DNA of 63,826 nucleotides from Biscogniauxia marginata (Eukaryota > Ascomycota > Sordariomycetes > Xylariales > Xylariaceae). The notes beneath the pieces were generated by a model. It searched no databases. It was not told the DNA's origin and worked only from the letters and a program-made list of their open reading frames with translations. Below are positions 34,267-46,534 of this stretch, one piece after another. The stretch's first letter is position 1, and each line of letters begins with the position of its first letter. Made by a program: the position numbers and the translations under genes. The stretch is taken from contig MU404198.1 in NCBI GenBank assembly GCA_022695795.1, positions 1 through 63,826 on the forward strand. The letters are read 5' to 3'.

Positions 34267-35658
34267 TTGTTTAGTTACAAAGACCGGTCAGGATGATTTC
34301 ATACAGTAATGTAGTATGCTGAGCGGAAGTAGTACAAGAAGGAAAACACCTCAATCTGAGAACGGGGTTGATGGTGAAGAAGTATCTGTCTATACTTGGT
34401 CCAACGTAAGCTTACCTTATAGTGCTCCGATATGTCACCTGTCCTGGATTACATACGGGCCGGCACCGGCCGGCATATCCTGACTATGAAGTTAGTTCAT
34501 GTCACGATATGTTTAGCTTAAGTAGACATTCAGTTGCCAATAGATATAGGGGGTTCGTCTACCTACCTATAGATTCAAAACTACATTCCCTTGTGTTTAA
34601 AGCAGTATATGTATCCATTCTCTTCAACTGACTCCATTCCTGATCAATGTTAAGTCTGGATTACCTAGTTATATCCAACTGGGTTGGTTGATTCTCACGG
34701 TCACTTGTTCATCCCATCGTGTTCCACTAGTCACATGGGGCTATACCGATAGTATACGCGCCCTAACCTCGGTCTGTAACGCTTGGTATTGGAGAAAGTC
34801 CTATAATAAGGGCCAGGGAACAATAAGCCTTTGGGGGTATATACCTACTTACCAATCATATTTATTTAGCTGTGCGAATGGTCCCAGCTACCATTCTAGA
34901 TTTTCTTCGTTCCTCACCATCGGTATTTTCGTTAATGACTACATTAGGAAATCAAGCGTTTCTTCTAATGTTACCTGCCCCGCCGCGACGCATATATAGG
35001 TAATTAGTAATAGATACCTATTATTAAGCCAAAATTGGCAGAGCACAGATGTAAAGTAGCGAACACAAAGCTTGTCGCGACTATAATCAATGTGATGAAT
35101 TAGTAAGCTAAAGAAAAGAAACTATTTACAATTAATGCGCATAGGCTGCCAGGTATTTAAGGATTGCAGGCTTACTAGCGAATATGTGAGGCCCGGGTAC
35201 AAAGGTACATGATAAGCCACGTCGTAATAGAAATTCTAGAAAATCCTTCAAGATTTTATAAGGTTCTATAACTTATTAATATATTATTAACTAATTATTT
35301 AAATTTTATCATATAAAAAATAAAATTATATAAATATATATTTTTTAAAATATTTAATAAAATATAATTATATTAATTAATTAATATTTTTTAGTTAAAG
35401 CTTTAATTAAATTAACAGGTAATTATTGTCTAACCTCGGTCTTACGAGACCGACTATCAGCCCTCTCAGCCCTACCGACCGACCGTTGATCATTTGCTCC
35501 ACACCGGGCGGGCTGGGTCACCTTGATTCTGCTAACAGATGGAAGGTTTGTATCTTCAGATTCGATGTGTAACTTATCTATCATATACACGCGACGGCGT
35601 CACAATACATGACCCGAATTCCTAGAGACAGAGCCTCAAGCCGTGCATTCACGGCAGC
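34267..35658. other. Intergenic with a small AT-rich relic
   Basis: No supported gene. Bases 35240-35425 are a compact AT-only patch resembling the RIP blocks, probably a small degraded repeat; neither ends nor duplications were found. The part near 35430-35658 is GC-rich and probably contains the promoter of the next gene. Confidence 0.5.
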
Positions 35659-38600
35659 ATGGGAGATGATTTCTCCCAGGACGGCTTTCAAGCTGGTGCC
35701 TTAAATAGCGGCCAAGCTAATGATCTATACTATGTGGACCTTGCCAATCTGACAGACTGGTCCACCCCTAGACAGGATTCAACCCAGGAAGACCTTGCTA
35801 TATCCGATATATTCATGCAGGAGTCACATGAAGCTTGGGATGCAAATGTCTTTGATTGTAATCTGCTGCCCACGGCAGATAGTAACGACCAAGGGGATGA
35901 GCTAGGTGGAATCGAATCGTTAGGTAAGCTTACATGAAAAGCATCATATCCATAATAAGTCTCTGAGATATTCATGACCCGAGAGCCCTCGCGACTTTTA
36001 CCTCACTAGTTCTCTTTGTGAAGAATCCTTCTGCCCAGCATATTCAGGTTGAAGAATGTGATTATTCCAAGCGGATAACATTACAGGCTCTTGCCACTAA
36101 GCTACATTTACAATGCTCACATGATTCCTACTTCAAAACAGTTCAGCTTCGAAAGGATTCAGCCCACGAAATATTTCAGGATCATGTCCATAACACCGCC
36201 TCAATCCTTACGCAACAATTATCTCAGCACGATGAGAACTTTGCATGCCTCTCCTGGGAATCGGATAATACGAGGAACGAACATCACAACAGTACTAAAT
36301 CCACACGAGAACCATTCACAGATTCAAATTCGCACCTCGATTCGGGTTTCTTATCTGATGAGCTCAACCTAGCCTCCTTCGACCAAGAAACTTTCCTAGA
36401 CGGGCTCGGTGTTACAGCTCTCGGGAGAGGAAATACGGATAGCATTACAATCCCAGAGAAAGATTACCGGGCTCCACCTAAAAATAGCCTCTATACACTA
36501 CGTTCAGATCATGGTTCAACTCAGAGCGTGTCGTCTTCAATCGCTTCTCGGGCTTGGAGAGAATCATGGGGCGGGTTGTCTCGCACGCTGAAAATGATTG
36601 GTGCTTGTTGGAGGTGCAAAATACTTCGAAAGAAGGTAGTGGCTCCATCCAGAGTTATTTAGAGGCAACAAAAGCTAACAAGATTTAAGTGTGATCCTGA
36701 GGAGCCTTGCAAAGCATGTCCAAAATCAGAGAACAAATCTCGTTGGCAGAGCATAGGATGTAGACGAGGAACGTTATTGTATCATTCCCCGGAAATCAGT
36801 TTATGCCCGAAGGCTACCGATTCAGCAGAGAGCCAAGTTGCTCAAGAGATGGAGACAACACGATCATTACCTGAAGCAACGCCAGCCCAGCAAGCCCGCC
36901 TACTCCTTCAGGACACAGCTGTTCGCCTGGAACAAGTGATATACTCGGTAGAGGATACGTACAACAAAGTAGTGCTTGATATCTTATGCTCGCCGGTCGT
37001 AGATTTGGCTAGTATCCAGTGTAGAGAGCATGATCTTCAAAGCAATATCCTAACGATAGTATGGGGTCTTGTTGACAACCCATCCGTGAAGGTCGTCCTG
37101 GGCGTTAAGGACGTTTCGCATGTAGTCGAGGTAATGAAGGCTGCCGCTATTTATGAAATAGAATATGGCCATGTAAGTGTTCAAACATCTTCTATGAGTT
37201 GAACAGTGCCCCTGTTCTAACCGACTTTCTAGTCAACTGCTTCAAGCTTAGCTATCGAGTGCCTTAGGAATTGTATTGATATATTACGATTGTATGGCTC
37301 TGGCTTCTTAACACCCACATTGCACGCCGACTGCCATATCCACGAATGTGAGGTCGAAAGTTTTCGACTACTAAACTCTAACTTCCGACCATTCTTAGAG
37401 GAACTGTCAACTGTTATTTTCCGGAAGGAAAACCGCCCTGCTGATAGGAAGTGGTGGTTATCCGCGTTCTACGCCCTCTATCTACAATCCTTCGTCCGCC
37501 GAGTCATCATGCTGCTAGAAAAATTGTCATTAGCGAATCTAAGTGCATCTAGTCGAGCGCTACATCAGGATTTCTCTACATATTTGCATCTAGCGATTGA
37601 GCTTTTTGAGGCTGCTTCAGCTTCGTACGACCCTCTTATGTCGACTTGGTCACTAGACAAAGAGCCCTCCGAATCCAAACTAGACCTTCGCCTTATTAAA
37701 TACTATCGGATAGCCCAACAAGCACTTAATACTGCGCAATGGCCCCAAGGCAATACTCATAGCTCGGTCGAGTTCCTAAATGGTTTATACTATGATGGGC
37801 CTCCTGTCAATTCGGCAGGCTTGAATAACCAGGCCATTTTTCCAGCTCTGACCATAGAACTCACGCAACAACGACTTAGCATCAATACCCAACCATCTCG
37901 CAATCACACCGCCAGCGATGTTATTTATGAGAATTCAATACATGATTCATTAACAAATAACGACGCTCCTTTATTTTCAAAATTTAAGGGTCGGTCATCA
38001 GGTCCATTGAGAGCAAAGAGACGGGCTACCTCCCCTCCACAAGACAATAGTCCGCTGCAGCGGAATGATAGCTCATCGAGCATGCTCAATGTCTTGAATA
38101 CGCGAAGTCGAGTCCTCTCGGGTGCCAGCCAGAGCTCTCCCATGTCCTCGACGTTCTCATTTGCTTACGACACGAGTAGTTCCCCTCAGTGGAATGAGAG
38201 CGAGGAGAGCTTGGCTGGCATAGGACAATTGCTACGCAACGACTCGCCAGCAATTTTGGGTTTATTCAAACGCGGTACAACTAGCTTGCATACTAAGAGT
38301 AGTAATGAGAGTTTCCTTGAGATGCCTAGGATTCTAAATAAGCATCAGTCTCATGGGGCTATATCAAGGGATGCTCTCTCGTGTGAGTGTTGCCCTGCGA
38401 AGCCGAAGAAATTCGACTCTGTGGACGCATTGAGGTGAGCAGAAGTGTTTTCCTCCTTTGTGGATATATTGGACTATCCCTTTCTGTTATCCTTAAGAAC
38501 TTTTCTTGGCGAATGCACGACCTTGTCATTAACATACATTCCCAGGGCACACGAAGCCAAGAGGCAGTACGAATGTCATTACTGCGGAAACCGTTTCAAG

Positions 38601-39005
38601 ACGAAAAACGAAGCAGAACGCCACCAGGAAAGTCTCCATATTAGGCGTCGCGCCTGGTCCTGCTTAGTGCTATATAACCTTGGATTTGACCATGCATTTC
38701 ACGATAGCCCAGAAGAGCCTGGCCATAAAAGCATCTGCGGTTACTGCGGAATCGAAATATCGATTTCTCGCGATTCCACCGATTTTGACTCGATGTACCC
38801 CCAGAAGCAACACGAGAATCTGCTTTTAGAACATCTCCAGGAAGTACACAAGGTTGGTCAGTGCAATATGTCAAAAAAGTTCTATCGCGCCGACCATTTT
38901 CGGCAACACCTCAAACACTCACATGGTGCCATTCCAGGTAAATGGGTGAACGTACTCGAAACAAAATGCATGCATGAAGGGGCAGGATCCCTCTTAGAAG
39001 AATGA
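35659..39005 (+). CDS. Large regulator with Zn cluster (C6-like) and C-terminal C2H2 fingers
   Basis: Five exons, 35659-35923, 36010-36635, 36690-37172, 37233-38434 and 38546-39005, giving 1011 aa. All four introns (86, 54, 60 and 111 bp) have GT-AG ends, and introns 2, 3 and 4 have clear branch sites. Splicing at 36636-36689 joins CWRCKILRKK to CDPEEPCKAC, forming C-x2-C-x6-C-x5-C-x2-C (Cys 288, 291, 298, 304, 307) with a possible sixth Cys at 321, an unusually long C-x13-C last step compared with standard Zn2Cys6 domains. The middle is a Ser-rich, probably regulatory region. The C-terminus has a classical C2H2 finger (869-890, CHYCGNRFK...RHQESLH) and two less regular ones, ending in HLKHSHG-x(3)-GKW. 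A DNA-binding nuclear role is inferred. The acceptor of intron 1 is the least certain. Confidence 0.85.
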
Positions 39006-39654
39006 CAGCTAGGCAGTTTAAGGCTTTCAACAAATTCATAATTTATTCCACTGTTATGTATACTATCACACACGATGTCTGCGTGATCTTTCAAATCGCA
39101 TGACTCTTAATCCGAGCATGGCCTGACGAGCAGTAATACTCACCACGTGCGCTTGATGACTTCTAGTGGTAATATTTGTTAGGGCTTATTTCCCGTGACT
39201 CTCCTCTAGTCTGGTTTCGATACCTAGTAAGCACTCACCGTCATCCTACAAGATAGCTATTGTAACCAATTAGGGGGCTCTTAGCATGTCAACTATACCC
39301 AATCACAACGCTTACCCTAAATTGTGTCTGATCGAATGGGCGGCCGGTAAGGCTGCAGGGCTGAGTGGGCTGCCCGGGATTCTGACCCAGATAAGTAAAG
39401 ATCCAACCTTCAGATCATCACGATGGTTGACAGCTAATAGGGTGTCACCCGACTTCAACCCTATTGAATTTCATAGGGTTGGCGTAGGGTTTGTAGGGCT
39501 GAATAACTTGATGTCAACCAGGAGATAAATTGCGGGTATGTATATCTTCTCTCGAACTCGCTTCCCATATAATTTTTGCTTTTTGCCCATCTTTTTCTTT
39601 TGCTGTTTTACACTCTCTCATATTTTTTCTATTTCACTACCTACGTATCGTACA
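39006..39654. other. Intergenic, no gene seen
   Basis: An open stretch at 39286-39528 has no recognisable motif. The last 120 bases are strongly CT-rich and may be a promoter/5' UTR for the small frame at 39655. Confidence 0.45.
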
Positions 39655-39912
39655 ATGCCTTTTACTTCTAGAATTTCAACAGACACCTTGCATGGCATTG
39701 GCGCATGGACACAATCAAGACCAATTGAATCGACTTGCTATGCCTCAATGAACACTCTAGAAAATGACCTACGACCGGAAAATATGGACAGCACTACGAT
39801 CACTGCGAGGAATATTACGAAAATAAACGAGCACCCGCCCAAGCCGTGGAAGCCGGTATTCCCGCTGTATTTCTGGCATGAGTATGAAGCCTCGATACGA
39901 GGATCTCAATGA
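39655..39912 (+). CDS. Possible small protein, 85 aa, unknown
   Basis: ATG at 39655 in a good context (TACAATGCC) follows a pyrimidine-rich leader. The frame runs 85 codons to TGA. The product is polar, with a C-terminal stretch rich in Pro and aromatic residues (HPPKPWKPVFPLYFWHEYE). I recognise no family, signal peptide or membrane segment. It could be an orphan gene, an upstream exon of something unseen, or chance. Confidence 0.3.
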   Translation: MPFTSRISTDTLHGIGAWTQSRPIESTCYASMNTLENDLRPENMDSTTITARNITKINEHPPKPWKPVFPLYFWHEYEASIRGSQ

Positions 39913-41726
39913 ACCAGTTAGTTCATGGGTTACGTTTATAACTCAGTTGAAACACCTCTCATACTAACTGTTTGCCACCAGATTAGCAGGCGGACACTGT
40001 AACCGTAGATGTGTAGTACATACATAGTGAATAGAGAGTCGAGCCAAATACATAGTCACAAAGCGTCACATGGATTATGGAGGTGCAAGGTGTAATTCGA
40101 CTATGAGGGTAATAGTTTATATTTCTGTACTTGCTATATTGGTAGAACCTAGATGGTAAATCATCTATGGTTTGAAGATATTTAAGTATAATGATCGACC
40201 ACATTTAGACCACTTACGCGTCAACATTTACCAGACCACTTTAAAATGTTGAGATGAGACGAAGATATGAAGATAGGATCAAGTGTATTGTTCAAGGTGA
40301 GTCTATGAGATAGATAGGCGAAGCCCATCTATATCTGTAGATACAGGTGACCAGGGGTCGCATAGACCCCTATTTCAACGTAAAGTCCACTTGATGGTTA
40401 AATAAACTAAACCTTTTAGTATAGAGTCATTTCTAAAATAATTACTTAGGTATCTATATATCCAATATTCATTCCACTAGGAACTTAGATGAATCCAATA
40501 CATGATGCTTCGTTATACGTATTTTACAATAAGTCTATACAATGATATGTGCATCAAACATCAAATTCCGCCTATTTCATCAGATAACAAAATTCAGGCT
40601 ACTGTACCTTATCAAACAGTCTACTAACACTTGAAATCCCCCTCCACTTCGCATATCCAGTTAAAAAGTCATGATCCTCGCCGACTCAGGCATTCTTCCA
40701 GTCTGTCTCTCGCCTCGTTGTGTAGTTCGCGGGTTCGTCGACCGTCGGGAATCCTCGTCCACTGCTCACCGGGTCAAGGAACCGGGAACGGGCTTCAGGA
40801 GGACAGCGAGGCCGCCGCTCAGGTCTTCGATTCCACTAGCGATGTCAAACGCTCACAGAAGCCCCAATGCTGATAAGAAGAGCTAGCTCCCGGCGCCATT
40901 GACGCCGTCGCAGGCACGCGGCCGGCGCCCGAACAAGATGTGTCCCGGACATGGATAAGATAGGTCCAAGAAATCGTGTTTGAAACGCTGTAGAAGGTCT
41001 TGGCAGGGCGAAGACAGGTCAGACATAAGAGCGGGTCGGTTTGCCGAAGAGTTTTTTCTTCCCATGAACAGAAACAGAAAATTTAAAACAAGAAGACATT
41101 AAATAATGCGCACCTGGAACTCTTACATCATAATTCTCTGATGTCTAAATAGGCAAGTGAGGGTCTCGGCCCTATTCCACGCGGGGGAGAATAGGTCTTG
41201 TACCGATGCTACTAGAGGCATAGGTAACGCACATAACCTCCGAGCTTACATAGAATCCTAATTCCCGTCTGTTGGGTGATTGAGTTGCTAATCTAGTGCT
41301 GCGTTACTACAAGAGCTACTTGCTTCGATTGCCCAGACAGGGGGATACGCATAATAGTCGGCGCTCATTACTGACTCGCTAAAAAGCTTACTGAGAAATG
41401 AACAAACCTGACTGGGTGGAAGAGTTCACTTATTGGATCATGGAGTGCCTCTTTACATGTGAGTCGCTCGCGTCTCTCAGCTTCCCCCAGCATTCTCGGC
41501 AACTCTTCGATTTAGCCATGTGATACCTATAGTTGGGAGAAATATTCTCAAGCCCGAGTAGTTTTCTTGAGTTCCCAAAGGGCTACAGTATAGCGTCCAC
41601 AACTCTGCTCGTGAAATATAAGCCATTTGGGGGAAGAAGAACCAGAACCACCCAGGTTAAAGTTTAAGAGTTGCAAACCTTGATTCACGCTTCAGGTCTA
41701 TACAACAGCATTCTGAGCAGCAACGC
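39913..41726. other. Intergenic, no supported gene
   Basis: Several short frames (around 40631-41065 on both strands) have neither motifs nor splice support. No repeat or RNA gene was recognised. Confidence 0.45.
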
Positions 41727-42669
41727 ATGAGCGTGAGCGTGCCATTTCGCAAAAAAGGCATGGCCATCGAAGCCTCGAGTTTCACCGGGTACACACCCAT
41801 CACGGACCGGGTCTTCATCGTAATGAGGATGGCTCTACCAAAGCGGCAGCAGCAGCAGCGGACTGTGACGAGCCCACCACGATCATCATCTACGGTTGGG
41901 GCGACGGGCAGCCCAGGCACGTCGCTAAGTACGCCGACAGCTACCACGCGCTATTCCCATCGGCGCGCATCCTAATGGTGATCTTGCCGGCCTCCGCGGC
42001 GGTGTCCCAGTCGCTAAAGCAGCGCACGGACTCGATGCTCCCGACGCCACGTTCCCGGCCGGCGGCAGCAAGGCGGAGCACGACGACCGGGCCATCCTCC
42101 ACGTCATGTCGAACACGGGCTGGATCTCCGCGGCGGCGACGCTGAACGCGTACCGGCAGCGGCACGGTACCTCGGCGTGCCTGCCGCACCGGCTCTGCGT
42201 CAACGACTCGGCGCCGGGCAGCGTCGTGTTCACGACGCAGGTGGGGCGGTGGGCGCGGGCCATGGCTCTTGGGACCGCGAGGCAGTTCCCCTGGCCATTT
42301 GCCGTGACCAAGGGCCTCTGGTACATGTTCCTGTACGCCGTACACCTGCTCGGCGCCGCGCTGCGCAGGGAGCCTGCGGGGGTATACAGTCAACGTGCGT
42401 TCCTGGACCACGCCATGGCGACACCGCGCGCGCCCCGCCTCTACATCTACTCCAAGGACGACGACCTGATCGGGTGGAAGGACCTCGAGAACCAGGCCGC
42501 GACCGCGCGGAATGAGGGGTACACGACGATATTGGAACGCTTCGAGGGCTCGCCGCATACCGGCCACATGCCAGTCGATCCCGATCGGTACTGGGGTGCC
42601 ATAGCGCGGTGTTGGAAAGAGTCGTCGACAGAGAGAAAGCTAAATAATATAGATAAGGTAAAGCTATAG
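41727..42669 (+). pseudogene. Alpha/beta hydrolase of the DUF829 (TMEM53-like) type with two frameshifts
   Basis: Three frames must be joined to follow the family. Frame 1 from ATG 41727 reads ASSFTGYTPITDRVFIV. At about 41820-41824 it passes to a second frame with EPTTIIIYGWGDGQPRHVAK and ARILMVILPASAAVSQSLKQ. At about 42041-42045 it passes to a third frame reading ILHVMSNTGWISAAATLNAY and on through WPFAVTKGLW, APRLYIYSKDDDLI and SPHTGHM to the stop at 42669. IIYGWGD near the N-terminus, SNTG as nucleophile region and HTGH as the end of the triad match fungal DUF829 hydrolases. Each shift equals one missing base modulo 3. No intron-like sequence lies at either point. The gene is therefore broken, or the assembly has two indels. 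Its GC content is very high, not RIP-like. Confidence 0.82.
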
Positions 42670-44226
42670 GAGGTTCGTAGCGACTGGTACTAGGATTGAG
42701 ATGTACCATACTTAGGATTCGACGGGAACTAAATCTAGCAGACAAGAATGCTCTTCTCGAGTGGATCTCACACAAAGTCGTCTATGTAATCAATCTTGGT
42801 ATCTTTATGAAGGACAAACCGAGACGGAAGGTTTCCTAAAAACGGCACCACAATAGCTTGACCAACTCCTACAGGGCATCACCCGAGAGATTGAAATAGC
42901 TTTCATGAGTGTTTTCCCCTATTATACTCTTCAGGCATGGTTAAGTAAAGAGAGAGCAAGAGACGGGTTGCGTGACGCACCTTTAGCATCTCGTCAAGCT
43001 GCGTAGCAGGAATGTGTTCCTAGGCGGGATAAGGGGAAGGGCGGGTAGGTATGAGGCTCTTAGAAAGTCAGCAAGTGTTAAGCCCGCGATGAGCGTTTGG
43101 CAAGTTGAGCGTTGATGTCTCATCTTGTCACAAGGCGATAAGTCTTGAAAGGTTCCGTAAGGCTTTCAGGTACGTAATTGTCATACCTAGTTTCGCGTAC
43201 ACACTTGATGATTTGGGGCCCGATCAAATATCAGCATGCTAATCGGCTCTAGTGTGGTCACAAACATCGAGGATAGATAAGTAGCAATATATTATACAAG
43301 AGACACCCGACGGGGAATTGACTTTTTGGGCTTAAGTCTCACACTGTTCGGACCTTGTATAGATACGAAAGTAACTACATCAAGTCAATCGCCCACGCAA
43401 TTAAAGATAGTCGAGTGATTAGGGCGAGAATACCAGATCAGCGTAATGACATCTAGTCCTAGAGGTCAGGTCAGAACTGATCCTGCCGACTTGTCCTACC
43501 TACGCATCCAAAAGGATCGAACCATGATCAACCTCCCATCTTGATCCTCACAGCGAATAATGCCCTTCCCGCCTCGAAGCCCACACCTCGGCGATTAATC
43601 ACGACGACACCACTCTCGCATATAGATATAGGTACGGATGATACACTCCCATACCACACAGCAAGCTAGCCCGCGAGCCTCTAACTCCAAGTTAATCGTC
43701 AAGTCAAAAATCACGCAATACGAATCACCCGACATTTGGAGGAGCCCATTCGACGGCGACGGCATGTGCGGGATGAAGTAATAAGTATGAGTTATTAGAG
43801 GTAGATGGAAAATAAGCGGGCGTCTACCGTGCCAATGTGGTGTTATATCCCGGGCACCTAGCGCGCGCTGCGCTGATTGTCCCCGTTGCTGCGACGTCTC
43901 ATGTTACGAAACCCCGGGGGAAAAAATTCCTCCCCTACGGCCACCCCCAGTTATGACGCACCTAATTGGTAGCAAAAGGCCGAACAACATACGATCGGAC
44001 TACGGGGGCGCTCTCGGCATTATCGTAGCTTTTTTTTCATGGGGGAGTTTGGATGTCATACTTCGAAAACGGGGGGCTCAGCTGAGGCGGTTCTGAGGTT
44101 CCAGAAATGCCATCCCATGGTGTCCCTACAGCCAGCATTATTAGTAATAGCAGACCTCAGACCGTTAAATGTCTCTCGGTGGAAATCAGGCCGGAAGTCG
44201 AAAATATACCTGATATAAAGGGGTTA
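42670..44226. other. Intergenic, no gene seen
   Basis: About 1.5 kb of ordinary composition without long frames on either strand, ending at the left TA next to the transposon at 44227. Nothing recognisable was found. Confidence 0.5.
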
Positions 44227-46171
44227 ACGTGTCTCATAAGCGAGTGAGCCATACAAGCGAGTAAGCCAGTTTTTGCAACTTTCGTAGTTTTAACCATTAA
44301 AAAACATTTACGCGGCATTAAAATTAATTAATAATTATTATTATTTAAATCGTTTTTTTTAGTTTTACGTTTTAAAAACCGAATATTTCTTTTATACTAA
44401 GTATTTAGTTTTTTAACGCGTAATTTAAATTAATTAGTTTATTATATTTTTCGAGTTAAAACCCTTTAAAATTAAAATAAAGAATTAATTATAAATAAAA
44501 TTAATTATAACTCTTTAAAATTTAAATTATTAAATACTTTTTTATTTATAAAGTTATTCCTTTTTTATATTAAATGTTTTTATTTATAATTATTTATTAA
44601 AAAAATATTTTATTTTTCGAAAATAAGTATTTTTATTTTATAATAAAACTATTTTATATATTAATAATAAAGTAATTTTTATAAATTAGTTATAAGTATT
44701 TATAATACTTTTTAATTTTATTTATAATAAAATTAAATTATAATAATACTTCGCGAGTTATTATAAATGTTTTAACTTTTTAAAATATTTAATTTATATC
44801 GAGGTTAAAAGAAGATATATATGTTTTTTATATAAAAAGTAATATAATAATAACTTTTTTAAAATTAAAAAGAATTAATTTAATTATATAAAACTTAGTT
44901 TATATATTTAAAATAGTTATTATAATAATAAAATTTTTCTTTATAATGTAATAATAATAATACTTTATTAAGTTTTTTAAGTAATTATTATATGCTTTTT
45001 TTAAGATATTAAAGTATATAAAGTATAATAATATTAAGTTTTTTATAATATTTTTTAAATTTTATAAAATAATAACTTTTATAATTATTTAAAATTAATA
45101 AGCGTTTAAAGTTTCGTATTTAATTTTTAATATAAAAATTAAAATGGTTTATAAATTTTATATTAAATTTATTTATTATTTTTATTTATTATTTAATTAT
45201 TATTTAATATTTCAATTTTATTTTTTAGTAATAATAAATTATCGCGATATTATAAAGTTAAATATTTTTTAAATTAATATAATAATATAATAAAATTATT
45301 AATATTAATAACTTAAATAATTATAACTTATTTTTAATTTTTATTAAACTTATTAAAGTTATTTATATCGTTTTATATTTATTATTATTATATTAATTTA
45401 AATAATTAATTTAAATATATATTTTTCTTTAAAATTTTATATTTCGTAATCGTTTTACATATTAATTTAAATTATTTTTAATATATATTTAAATTTTCGT
45501 ATAAAGCTTTTTAGTAATTTATTTATTTATTTAAACGCGTTTATAATGATTTTTATCGCCGTATAAAATTAAAGGTTTAATTTTTTAACATGTTTCGCGT
45601 CGCGTTTACGTAATAAGAAATTTATTATTATAATAATATAGCTTAAACGAGAAAGAAATAATCGATTATTTAAGTTAATAATACGTTAAATAATAATTAT
45701 TTTTTCGTAAAATATAAATATATTATTATTTTATTTTTATAATATTATATAAAAAACATTATAAAATGTCGCTAATTTATAATAACTTATTTTTAAATAA
45801 TATTATTTATATTTAATCGTACGAATTATTTAAGTTTTTATTAATATTATTAGTTTTTAAAATAAATAAATAAATATTTTTTTATTTTTTTTATTTTAAA
45901 AAAACATATAAATATAGTTTTACGCGTTTTAATAATAATAAAAGGTATATTATTTATAAATTAATCGATTTAAATTATACGTTAAAAAACTAAATACTTA
46001 ATATAAAAAAAGTATTTAGTTTTTAAAACGTAAAACTAAAAAATATAATTCGAATAATAGTAATTATTAATTAATTTTAATGCCGCGTAAATGTTTTTTA
46101 ATGGTTAAAACTGCGAAAGTTGTAAAAACTGGCTTACTCGCTTGTGTGGCCCACTCGCTTATGAGACACGT
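44227..46171. mobile_element. TIR DNA transposon, 1945 bp, RIP-degraded (same family as the MITEs)
   Basis: The ends ACGTGTCTCATAAGCGAGTG and their inverse bound an AT-rich body. The inverted repeats continue for about 200 bp (to about 44427 and from about 45970), with differences that are mostly C/T and G/A, for example GTGAGCCATAC against GTGGGCCACAC. The left flank is TA and the right flank CA, so the TA duplication is imperfect. Size and TA target fit Tc1/mariner (Fot1/pogo-like) elements, but no transposase motif survives, so it may be non-autonomous. The interior has stops everywhere. Confidence 0.85.
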
Positions 46172-46534
46172 CACATTTTCTGTTTTTCTTTTCTTTGTTT
46201 TGTCAAGACGTAAAAAGCCTAAATTGTTGTATACAATAAAAAAATGGTATGGAATACAAGAGCTATCTTCTCCAGCCCCTGAGGGCCGAGCTCACCCGAG
46301 ACCATTCACTGGCTCTTGAAGCCAAGGTCAAGCTAGGTATAGATAGAGATCGGGATAGACTATATGCAGTATAGCGAAAATTCACACGAGACTTTTCTTC
46401 CCGTCTCCGACATCTAATTGTCACTCCGCCCCCTCATGAGCCCAGTCCGTCATCATTGTCCACTCTAAAAACGTAACCTCCTGGGGAATCTCGAAAATAG
46501 TTGCGCGCAATAGGTAATATTCGAACATGTGCAT
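46172..46534. other. Spacer between transposon and noxA 3' end
   Basis: Normal composition. It holds the noxA 3' UTR, and no gene was seen. Confidence 0.5.

Noticed and set aside
34422..34999. Two plus-strand frames after the F-box gene
   Set aside because: No motif, no splice-supported extension and no codon bias; they lie in AT-leaning spacer.
46080..46319. Plus-strand frame of 79 aa
   Set aside because: It overlaps the right inverted repeat of the transposon at 44227-46171 and has no coding features.
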